A stretch of DNA of 11,571 nt. Origin: Actinomycetes bacterium (GTDB lineage Bacteria; Actinomycetota; Actinomycetes; S36-B12; UBA10799). This document shows positions 1 to 5,897 of this stretch, piece by piece. Where the stretch lies: the NCBI GenBank assembly GCA_029779995.1, contig JAKOZM010000258.1, positions 1-11,571 of the forward strand, written 5' to 3'. Below the pieces are notes generated by a model. The model made no database searches and had not been told where the DNA came from. It was given only the letters and a program-made list of their open reading frames with translations. A program made the position numbers and the translations under genes. Numbering within the stretch: the stretch's first letter is position 1; each line of letters starts with the position of its first letter.

Positions 1-56
1 GGCGCCAACCAGATGTGTAGATGAGCCGTCGACCACCGCCACCGTGGACCGCAGGC

Positions 57-284
57 TCAGCCGCCGGCGAAGGGTGGCAGAACATCCACCACCGCGCCGT
101 CGGGCACCTCGTCGTCGGGACCGAGCCGCAGCCCGTCCGACACCACCGAACAGACCTCAAGCACCGTCGCGAAACGTGGTCCCACCTCGCGCAACTGCGG
201 CACGACCGGCCCGGCGTGGATGGTCAGCTCAGAGGCCCCGGCGGCCTCCCGCGCCGCAGCGAACAGCCGGACCGTGACCGCCAT
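57..284 (-). CDS. moaD: MoaD, small sulfur-carrier subunit of molybdopterin synthase
   Basis: A 75-residue ubiquitin-fold protein. MoaD carries sulfur as a C-terminal thiocarboxylate and, with MoaE, converts cyclic pyranopterin monophosphate to molybdopterin. What is seen: the N-terminal beta strand VTVRLFAAAREAAG (residues 3-16), typical of MoaD/ThiS, the acidic PDDEV stretch (56-60) and the C-terminus PPFAGG, ending exactly on the Gly-Gly that the family needs for activation. The length is close to the usual 75-85 residues. It is the last gene of the minus-strand moa set; its ATG follows the moaA stop after a single base, so translational coupling is likely, and a GGGGG stretch inside the end of moaA could act as ribosome site. 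The MoeB-type adenylating enzyme is not in the window. Its partner MoaE domain is two genes upstream. Confidence 0.93.
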   Translation of the reverse strand: MAVTVRLFAAAREAAGASELTIHAGPVVPQLREVGPRFATVLEVCSVVSDGLRLGPDDEVPDGAVVDVLPPFAGG

Positions 285-285
285 G

Positions 286-1275
286 TCAGCCCCCGATCGC
301 GGACATCGGCCGGGGCGGCTGCAGGAAGACCGGGTCGTCGATGCCGTGTCCCGCGCGTTTGTTCGCTACGCCCTGCGCCATCAGGGTGGCCAGCATCTCG
401 TCGCTGGCACCCGATCGCAGCGGCGTGCGCAGATCTGTCTCACCGTGGGCGAACAGGCAGTTTCGCCATTGACCATCGGCGGTCAACCGCAGCCGGTTGC
501 AGGTCCCGCAGAACGGCCGCGTGACACTGGCGATGACCCCCACGGTCGCCAACCCGCCGTTGACGTCCCACAGCCGCGCAGGGGCGGGGGAGTCATCCGC
601 GATCGGGGTCAGCCCGAAACCTGCGCCCTGCAAAGACGTCAGAATCTCGTCGGCGGTCACCATCTCGTCCCTACGCCAGCCGTGCTGCGGGTCCAGCGGC
701 ATCTGCTCGATGAACCGCAGCCGTACCCCTTCGCTGATGGCCCAGCGCAGCAACGCCGGCGCTTCCTGGTCGTTGACCCCCCGCAGCAGCACCGTGTTCA
801 CCTTCACCGGTTCGAGCCCTGCGACCTGGGCGGCGCGAATGCCCGCCAGGGTGTCGACCAGCCGGTCGCGGTGGGTGAGTTCTTTGAAGGTGTCCCGATC
901 CAGGGTGTCCAGGCTGACATTGACCCGCTGCAGGCCGGCATCGCGCAGCGGCGCAGCCAGCGACGGCAGCCGCAGACCGTTGGTCGTCATGCTCACCTCG
1001 ACACCGAGCGCGGCGATCCGGGCGACCACGTCCACGACGTCCGGGCGCAGCAGCGGCTCGCCGCCGGTCAGCCGGACGCTGTCCACCCCGCAGCCCACGG
1101 CCACCTGCACGACCCGCACAAGCTCGTCGGTCGTGAGCATCTGCACGCCCGGCAGCCAGGGCATGCCCTCAGCTGGCATGCAGTACGTGCAGCGCAGGGA
1201 ACACCGATCCGTCAGCGACACGCGCAGGTCGGTGTGGACCCGTCCGAAGGAATCCTCTAAGCGCAATTGACCCAC
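286..1275 (-). CDS. moaA: MoaA, GTP 3',8-cyclase (radical SAM)
   Basis: A 329-residue radical-SAM enzyme that, with MoaC, makes cyclic pyranopterin monophosphate from GTP, the first committed step of Moco synthesis. The N-terminal radical-SAM [4Fe-4S] motif is C25-x3-C29-x2-C32, within SLTDRCSLRCTYCMP. The SAM-binding GGEPLL lies at 71-76. The second, C-terminal [4Fe-4S] site that binds the GTP-derived substrate is C256-x2-C259-x13-C273. The protein ends in Gly-Gly, as functional MoaA does. Length is normal for the family. Start: the GTG at 1275 has AGGA directly against it, too close to work as its SD, so the TTG at 1266, eight bases after an AGGAG, may be the real start; the protein would lose three residues. 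Either start overlaps the end of the moaB-moaE fusion gene. Identity is very secure. Confidence 0.97.
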   Translation of the reverse strand: MGQLRLEDSFGRVHTDLRVSLTDRCSLRCTYCMPAEGMPWLPGVQMLTTDELVRVVQVAVGCGVDSVRLTGGEPLLRPDVVDVVARIAALGVEVSMTTNGLRLPSLAAPLRDAGLQRVNVSLDTLDRDTFKELTHRDRLVDTLAGIRAAQVAGLEPVKVNTVLLRGVNDQEAPALLRWAISEGVRLRFIEQMPLDPQHGWRRDEMVTADEILTSLQGAGFGLTPIADDSPAPARLWDVNGGLATVGVIASVTRPFCGTCNRLRLTADGQWRNCLFAHGETDLRTPLRSGASDEMLATLMAQGVANKRAGHGIDDPVFLQPPRPMSAIGG

Positions 1276-2123
1276 TCCTGTGATCCGTCAGCGAAGCGCT
1301 GCAGTTTCCATACCGGCAGCCTTTCCTTGACCGCGTCCACCAGCCAGGCGCAGGCGCTGAAGGCCTCCCCGCGATGGGCGGCCGACACGGTGGCCACGAA
1401 TGCAAGGTCCCCGATGCTCAGGTCACCGACGCGGTGCAGCGAGGCGGCAGCGATCACGCCGGGGCGCTGTCGCGCCTCGGATATCACCTCGCGCATGATC
1501 AGGTCGGCTTCGGGGTGTCCCTCATAGGTCAGGCTGAGAACGGCGCGGTCATGATCGTGATCCCGGACCCGGCCCTCGAAGGTGACGACTGCGCCGGCGT
1601 CGGCCCGGTGGACCTCGGCCTCAACCTCGGCGGCGGTGATCGGGGTGCTGCGCACCAGACCTCGGTGGTCAGCGCCGGCGATCACCTGATGAGCGTGCTG
1701 CACGAGCGGCGCCAGCACGGCGAGGGCATCCTTCACAGCTGCGTGGCTGCCGGGGACGGCAACGACCAGGGTCGCTCCCATGCTGCCCGCGCAGGCGCGG
1801 CTGAGATCCGCCAACGGCGTCTGGGTGCGGCCGCGGGCGCGAAACGCCTCCCCGAAGCCGGGCAGTTCCCGGTCAATCACGGCCAGCACCGCGTCCGGAG
1901 TCACATCGCGGGGGCCCAGACCGGTGCCCCCGGTACAGACCACCACGTCAGCGCTCGCAGATCTGATGGCGGCGCTGATCGCGGTGACGTCATCGGGCAC
2001 GACCTGCACCTGCCCCACCTCAAGGCCGATATCCCGCAAACCGTCTGCGAGGACCGGCCCGGTGGTGTCGGTGGTGGTCCCGGCTGCGGCTGAGTCGGAA
2101 CAGACGACGACGTGGCCCCTCAT
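1257..2123 (-). CDS. MogA/MoaB-MoaE fusion: molybdopterin adenylyltransferase domain plus molybdopterin synthase large subunit
   Basis: A 288-residue two-domain protein. Residues 1-150 are a MogA/MoaB-type MPT-binding domain: VVVCSDSAAAG near the start, CTGGTGLGPRDVTPD (63-77), then the family's PGF-E element and VPGSH (123-127), where E. coli MogA has LPGQP. Residues about 155-288 are MoaE: GAVVTFEGRVRDHD (177-190), HRGEAFSAC (250-258) and the KERLPVWK element (266-273), whose two lysines match the catalytic pair of E. coli MoaE. Family knowledge: MoaE with MoaD puts the dithiolene into molybdopterin, and MogA adenylates it before molybdate insertion. The two are consecutive reactants on the same molecule, so fusion could channel MPT. 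Whether the first half is an active adenylyltransferase or a MoaB-like domain cannot be decided from sequence alone. The ATG overlaps the moaC stop as ATGA; no strong SD is visible, so coupling to moaC is likely. Confidence 0.93.
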   Translation of the reverse strand: MRGHVVVCSDSAAAGTTTDTTGPVLADGLRDIGLEVGQVQVVPDDVTAISAAIRSASADVVVCTGGTGLGPRDVTPDAVLAVIDRELPGFGEAFRARGRTQTPLADLSRACAGSMGATLVVAVPGSHAAVKDALAVLAPLVQHAHQVIAGADHRGLVRSTPITAAEVEAEVHRADAGAVVTFEGRVRDHDHDRAVLSLTYEGHPEADLIMREVISEARQRPGVIAAASLHRVGDLSIGDLAFVATVSAAHRGEAFSACAWLVDAVKERLPVWKLQRFADGSQEWVNCA

Positions 2124-2578
2124 CGCTGCCAGTCCCCGCTCTTGCCGCCCGTCTTACTGAGCACCTGCACCCCGTCGATCGTGGCGGCCGGGTCGAGCGC
2201 CTTGGTCATGTCGATGATCGTGAGACAGGCAACGCAGACGGCGGTCAGCGCTTCCATCTCGACGCCGGTCCGGTCGGCTGTTTTCACAGTTGCGGTGACC
2301 TCCACGACGCCGTCGCCCACGACCAGGTCCAGCGTGACGCCGTGCACAGCGATCGGGTGGCACATCGGGATCAGATCCGGTGTCCGCTTGGCGCCCATGA
2401 TGCCGGCGATCCGGGCAGTGGCCAGCACGTCGCCCTTGGCGACCGTGCCGTCAGCGATCGCGACGGCGGCGGTGGTGAGAACGCGGCCGGTCGCCGTGGC
2501 CGTGCGCACGCTGACGTCCTTGCTGGCGACGTCCACCATGCGGGCCTGGCCGCGGCCGTCTATGTGGCTCAGTTCCAT
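2120..2578 (-). CDS. moaC: MoaC, cyclic pyranopterin monophosphate synthase
   Basis: A 152-residue protein acting after MoaA: it rearranges 3',8-cyclo-dihydro-GTP into cyclic pyranopterin monophosphate. Family motifs run the full length: SHIDGRGQARMVDV (4-17), KGDVLATARIAGIMGAKRT (48-66), PMCHPI (71-76), TADRTGVEMEAL (100-111), LTIIDMTKALD (119-129) and LSKTGGKSG (140-148). The lysines and aspartate used for catalysis in E. coli MoaC appear present (K48, D123, K126). Start: the frame stays open far upstream, but the ATG at 2578 gives exactly the family N-terminus MELSHID, and upstream sequence belongs to mobA-moeA on the other strand. It is the first gene of the minus-strand set. No SD is seen; a TAGCCT hexamer ends seven bases before the ATG, so a leaderless transcript is possible. 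Confidence 0.96.
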   Translation of the reverse strand: MELSHIDGRGQARMVDVASKDVSVRTATATGRVLTTAAVAIADGTVAKGDVLATARIAGIMGAKRTPDLIPMCHPIAVHGVTLDLVVGDGVVEVTATVKTADRTGVEMEALTAVCVACLTIIDMTKALDPAATIDGVQVLSKTGGKSGDWQR

Positions 2579-2585
2579 GCTTTCG

Positions 2586-2591
2586 AGGCTA
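2586..2591 (-). promoter_or_regulatory. Possible -10 element of a leaderless moaC promoter
   Basis: On the minus strand the hexamer TAGCCT fits the TAnnnT pattern of actinobacterial -10 boxes and ends seven bases before the moaC ATG, so transcription would begin at or very near the start codon. There is no convincing -35 and no SD. The gap to the divergent mobA start is only 63 bases, so a promoter must lie here or inside mobA. Inference from position and pattern only. Confidence 0.3.
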
Positions 2592-2641
2592 ACCCGATTC
2601 GCGGTGGCAGCCGCACCGGATCGAACTGGCAGACTGCCCCG

Positions 2642-3397
2642 GTGGAGAACTGGACCGCGATCGTGCTGACTGGAGGTCGCAGCCGACGCCTGGGCACCGA
2701 CAAGGCCACGGTCGTGGTCGCTGGGCTGCGGATGATCGACCGCGTGGTCGCACAGTTGCCCGCAGTGCCGATCGTGGTCGTTGGTCCCGATCCCGGCATC
2801 CCCGGGGTAACGGTCACGCGTGAGGATCCCCCCGGGGGCGGGCCAGCGGCGGCCCTCGCCGCGGGGCTGCGTCATGCAAGGACCCCGTGGGTGGCTGTCA
2901 TCGCCGCCGACATGCCCTTCGCTGTGCCCATGCTGCTGTCGTTGCCCCGCACCGGCCAGGCGGTGGTACCGACCGCCGATGGGCATCCCCAACCGCTGTG
3001 CGCCTGGTACCGCACGAGCGCTTTGCGCGGCCTGGGACCTGGCGTCAGCCTGCGGACGGTCCTGGGCGATCTCGACGTCCACTACGTCGAGGTGGCGGCC
3101 CGCACCATCGCCGACATCGATACCCCTGCTGACCTGCGAGCCGTGGAAACGGCGCTGACCATAATGGGCGGCATGGACAAATGGGTGACGGCAGTCAAGG
3201 CTGAACTGGGTCTGACCGCGGACGTGGACGTGGCACTGATCCTCGATGTGGCCAAGGACGCCGCGCACAGCGTGCAGCGACCCGCGGCCCCCGTGTCCAC
3301 CTACCTGCTGGGCCTGGCGGTGGGGGAAGGGGCAGATCCCGCCGAGGCGGCCGCCGCGATCGGAAGGCTGGCCCAGTCCTGGTCCGCCGATGCGTGA
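2642..3397 (+). CDS. mobA: MobA molybdenum cofactor guanylyltransferase fused to a DUF6457 domain
   Basis: A 251-residue protein. Residues 1-172 are a MobA-type nucleotidyltransferase, which joins GMP from GTP to Mo-MPT to make the guanine dinucleotide cofactor: the signature LTGGRSRRLGTDKA (9-22), PGGGPAAAL (64-72), the metal-site strand VAVIAADMP (84-92), and DIDTPADL (158-165), matching the NxNTPxDL element of MobA. From residue 178 (MDKWVTAVKAELGL onward) comes a helical segment of about 70 residues resembling DUF6457, whose function is unknown. Start: the GTG at 2642 is the only start codon between the moaC start and the nucleotide-binding motif. It lacks a clear SD and may be leaderless. 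It is the first gene of the plus-strand pair; its stop overlaps moeA by eight bases. NarG needs the dinucleotide cofactor, which fits the neighbourhood. Confidence 0.92.
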   Translation: MENWTAIVLTGGRSRRLGTDKATVVVAGLRMIDRVVAQLPAVPIVVVGPDPGIPGVTVTREDPPGGGPAAALAAGLRHARTPWVAVIAADMPFAVPMLLSLPRTGQAVVPTADGHPQPLCAWYRTSALRGLGPGVSLRTVLGDLDVHYVEVAARTIADIDTPADLRAVETALTIMGGMDKWVTAVKAELGLTADVDVALILDVAKDAAHSVQRPAAPVSTYLLGLAVGEGADPAEAAAAIGRLAQSWSADA

Positions 3398-4520
3398 GCC
3401 CGACTGGTACACCGCCCGCGCCGCAGCCGTCGCAGATGCCCTGGCGTCGCTCAGCGTCGCTGTGGCCGACGCTGAGGGCCGCACCCTCGCCGCTCCCGCG
3501 GTAGCCCGCAGCGACCTGCCGGCCTTCGACACCTCGGCCATGGACGGGTGGGCTGTCGCCGGGCCCGGTCCGTGGGAGGTCGTGGGTGAGGTGCTCGCCG
3601 GCGGCGCGCCCGCCATGAGTCTGCAAGCGGGCCAGGCTGTGGTCATCGCCACGGGAGCGGCGGTACCAACCGGCACCACCGCGATTCTTCGCACCGAGCA
3701 CGCGGTCACCACCGCGCCGCTGACCGGGCAGGCCAGGTCTGATGACATCCGCCCGGCCGGACAGGAATGCCGCGCCGGCGAGGAACTCGCCGCCGCCGGG
3801 GCGGTCGTGTCGCCAGCCATGATCGGGCTGTTGTGCGCCGCCGGACTGGACACGGTCTCTGTGCGCCGGATCCCCACGGTCGCCGTGGTGCTGTTCGGGG
3901 ATGAACTGGTGGAATCGGGGGTGGCCGGCCCTGGGCAGGTGCGCGACGCACTCGGTCCACAACTGCCGGGCTGGTTGCGTCGGCTGGGTGCCGAGGTCGT
4001 TTCCGTGACCCGCGCTGAGGACACGCTGGCGGCCCATGTCGCCCGGATCCGCGAGGCCCGTGCCGACATCGTCGTCACCACGGGAGGGACCGCGGCTGGA
4101 CCGGTCGACCATCTGCACACCGCGGTGGCGCAGCTGGGTGGGCAGTGGGTCGTGGACTCCGTGGCGGTCCGCCCGGGCCATCCGATGGCCCTGGCCCGGC
4201 TGGGCGAGCGCTGGCTACTCGCGTTGCCGGGCAACCCGCAAAGCGCCATCGTCGCCCTCCTGTCTTTGGGTAAACCACTCGTGGAATCGATGTTGGGCCG
4301 GTGGGATCCGAGGCTGCCGGTCGTCACGCTGGGGGCCGCGGCCGAAGCGCCAGCGCACGAGCACCGCCTACTGGCCTGTCGGCTCTCGGAACAGGCCCAC
4401 CCCGTAGCCCATCTGGGGTCTGCGATGTTACGCGGGCTGGCGGCCGCCGACGGGTTCGCTGTCCTCCCGCCCGGGGGTGCGAACGCTGGCGATGAGGTCG
4501 CCTGGCTTCGGCTGCCCTGA
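3390..4520 (+). CDS. moeA: MoeA-family molybdopterin molybdenumtransferase, with unusual active-site motifs
   Basis: A 376-residue protein, somewhat shorter than E. coli MoeA (about 411). MoeA inserts molybdate into adenylated molybdopterin. Visible in order: LPAFDTSAMDGWAV (43-56) with the conserved Asp, TGAAVPTGTTAIL (88-100), FGDELVESG (169-177), the aspartate of GQVRDALGPQL (182-192), the MoCF-type loop TTGGTAAGPVD (230-240), VRPGHPMAL (260-268), LPGNPQSA (279-286), and a C-terminal barrel ending in GFAVLPPGGANAGDEV (355-370). Oddities: the usual GGVSVG loop reads GGTAAG, and the usual KPGKP reads RPGHP, replacing both lysines that line the E. coli active site. The acidic residues (D52, E172, D186, D240) are kept. 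Start at ATG 3390 overlaps the mobA stop. It may be a divergent but working MoeA, or a specialised paralogue with another MoeA elsewhere. Confidence 0.9.
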   Translation: MREPDWYTARAAAVADALASLSVAVADAEGRTLAAPAVARSDLPAFDTSAMDGWAVAGPGPWEVVGEVLAGGAPAMSLQAGQAVVIATGAAVPTGTTAILRTEHAVTTAPLTGQARSDDIRPAGQECRAGEELAAAGAVVSPAMIGLLCAAGLDTVSVRRIPTVAVVLFGDELVESGVAGPGQVRDALGPQLPGWLRRLGAEVVSVTRAEDTLAAHVARIREARADIVVTTGGTAAGPVDHLHTAVAQLGGQWVVDSVAVRPGHPMALARLGERWLLALPGNPQSAIVALLSLGKPLVESMLGRWDPRLPVVTLGAAAEAPAHEHRLLACRLSEQAHPVAHLGSAMLRGLAAADGFAVLPPGGANAGDEVAWLRLP

Positions 4521-4526
4521 GCCACG

Positions 4527-4557
4527 TGGCGCGCCGGCCAGATCTGCCGGCACGCCA
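4527..4557. terminator. GC-rich hairpin between convergent moeA and narK genes
   Basis: Arms TGGCGCGCCGGC (4527-4538) and GCCGGCACGCCA (4546-4557) pair at 11 of 12 positions around a seven-base loop. It fills most of the 48-base gap between the moeA stop and the stop of the opposing transporter gene, where a bidirectional terminator would be expected. Neither side has a T-run, so it would be a hairpin-only type, which is not rare in high-GC actinobacteria. Function is inferred from position and pairing. Confidence 0.6.
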
Positions 4558-4568
4558 TGTCAGTCGCC

Positions 4569-5897
4569 CTAGCTGGGCTTCTCCGCGCCGGGACGGGCGT
4601 AGAACCACCACGTGATGCCCGCGCCGATCACGCAGGTGAACGTCCCCAGCCAGTACAGCAACTGCGTGTTGCCCGTGGCGAACATGACACCGAAGACGAA
4701 CGGTCCGAACGCGGCGATGGCCGCCGTCCAGCCGATGACGCCACCTGCCTGCCGCGGCTCGAAGATCATGGGCATCTGCTTGAAGGTGCTCGCGTTGCCC
4801 ACCCCTGTGAAGAAGAAGATCGCCAACATGCCCCACAGGAACTTGGGGAACTGGTCCACGCTGGTCGGGGAGAGCTGGAACGAGGTGTAGAGCGCCGATA
4901 GCCCGATGCCGATCACTGCCACCAGCGTGACCTTCGCGCCACCCAACCGGTCCGCGATCGGGCCTGCCAGCACGCGGGCCGCGGAGCCGATCAGTGCGCC
5001 GAGGAACGCGTAGGACACGGCCACGATGCCTTGCGTGCCGAACGGCGTCCCATACAGGTTCTTGATCAACAGCGCGAACTGCGCGGCCAGGCCGGAGAAG
5101 GTACCGAAGGTGATGATGTACAGCAGCGTCATGAGCCAGGTGTGCTTGTTGCTGAAGATGTCGAGCTGATCCTTGACGCCGCGGGCCTGCACCGGCACCG
5201 ACTTCAGCATCGTGTAGGCGAGGATGACGCCGAGGATGACGAACGGCACCCAGATATAGCCGGCGTTCTGGTACCAGACCTGCTTCTCGATGCCCTTGTC
5301 CGGATTGCTGAAGGCCTGTGCACCACCGATCAGACCGAAACCGATGATCCATGGCGTGACGAACTGCACCAGTGAGACGCCGAAGTTGCCGATGCCGGCC
5401 TGGACACCCAGCGCCGTGCCCTGCTTCGCCTTGGGGAAGAAGTACGAGGTGCTGGGCATGAAGCCGCTGAAGACGCCACCGCCGATACCGGCCAGCGCGG
5501 CCAGCACGAGCAGCACCGTGAATGACGTATCGGGGTTCTGTACCGCGAGCGCCCAGCCGACCAGCGGGATGAGCAGCAACACCGTGCTCATCCACACCAG
5601 CTTGCGGGTGCCCAAGATCGGGGGCAGGAACATCCAGACCAGCCGCAGTGACCCGCCGGCCAGGCCCGGCATCGCGGTCAGCCAGTACAGCTGGCTCTGG
5701 CTCAGCTCGAATCCGATGTAGTTCAGCTGCGGGGCGATGGCCGAGACGAGGAACCACGTGACGAACGCCAGCGTGAGGTTGAAGGTGGTGATCCACAGCG
5801 TCTTCCAGGCGCGTCCGGAGTCCCAATTCGTGGCCGGATCCCACTCCTGGAGCCAGTCGCCCCCGCGCTTGGGGGCCGGTGCTACGGACGTACTCAT
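4569..5897 (-). CDS. narK: NarK-family nitrate/nitrite transporter (NarK2-like subtype)
   Basis: A 442-residue major facilitator protein of the nitrate/nitrite porter family, with about 12 hydrophobic segments and an inner-membrane location. The first nitrate signature is at about 138-175 (AGIGGGVFSGFMPSTSYFF, then PKAKQGTALGVQAGIGNFGVS); the second is at about 362-388 (FFTGVGNASTFKQMPMIFE, followed by PRQAGGVIGW). Two arginines, R85 in GGSLRLVW and R308 in SAARVLAGPIAD, align with the substrate-binding R89 and R305 of E. coli NarK. The signatures resemble E. coli NarK more than those of its neighbour do, suggesting nitrate/nitrite exchange; this is inference. The hydrophilic N-terminus of about 30 residues is rich in Trp and Asp. 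SD AGGAG lies about eight bases before the ATG, which also overlaps the stop of the upstream transporter gene (ATGA). Length is normal. Confidence 0.93.
   Translation of the reverse strand: MSTSVAPAPKRGGDWLQEWDPATNWDSGRAWKTLWITTFNLTLAFVTWFLVSAIAPQLNYIGFELSQSQLYWLTAMPGLAGGSLRLVWMFLPPILGTRKLVWMSTVLLLIPLVGWALAVQNPDTSFTVLLVLAALAGIGGGVFSGFMPSTSYFFPKAKQGTALGVQAGIGNFGVSLVQFVTPWIIGFGLIGGAQAFSNPDKGIEKQVWYQNAGYIWVPFVILGVILAYTMLKSVPVQARGVKDQLDIFSNKHTWLMTLLYIITFGTFSGLAAQFALLIKNLYGTPFGTQGIVAVSYAFLGALIGSAARVLAGPIADRLGGAKVTLVAVIGIGLSALYTSFQLSPTSVDQFPKFLWGMLAIFFFTGVGNASTFKQMPMIFEPRQAGGVIGWTAAIAAFGPFVFGVMFATGNTQLLYWLGTFTCVIGAGITWWFYARPGAEKPS

Noticed and set aside
1..56. Possible terminator or gene end downstream of moaD
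   Set aside because: A short CCAC-C-GTGG palindrome is present but too small and without supporting context; the few codons before the stops in the plus frames are too short to assign.
220..1260. Plus-strand open frame of 346 codons opposite moaA
   Set aside because: It is antisense to an unmistakable MoaA with both Fe-S motifs and looks like a compositional shadow.
2579..4558. Long minus-strand open frame upstream of and in frame with moaC, antisense to mobA and moeA
   Set aside because: Its product is low-complexity Ser/Ala/Arg/Pro-rich without any domain, and the opposite strand encodes clear MobA and MoeA. It is open only because of high third-position GC; moaC begins at 2578.
4324..5844. 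Minus-strand open frame of 506 codons overlapping narK in another frame
   Set aside because: It shares the strand with narK but is rich in Arg/His/Gly without membrane segments; narK in its own frame has all family signatures.
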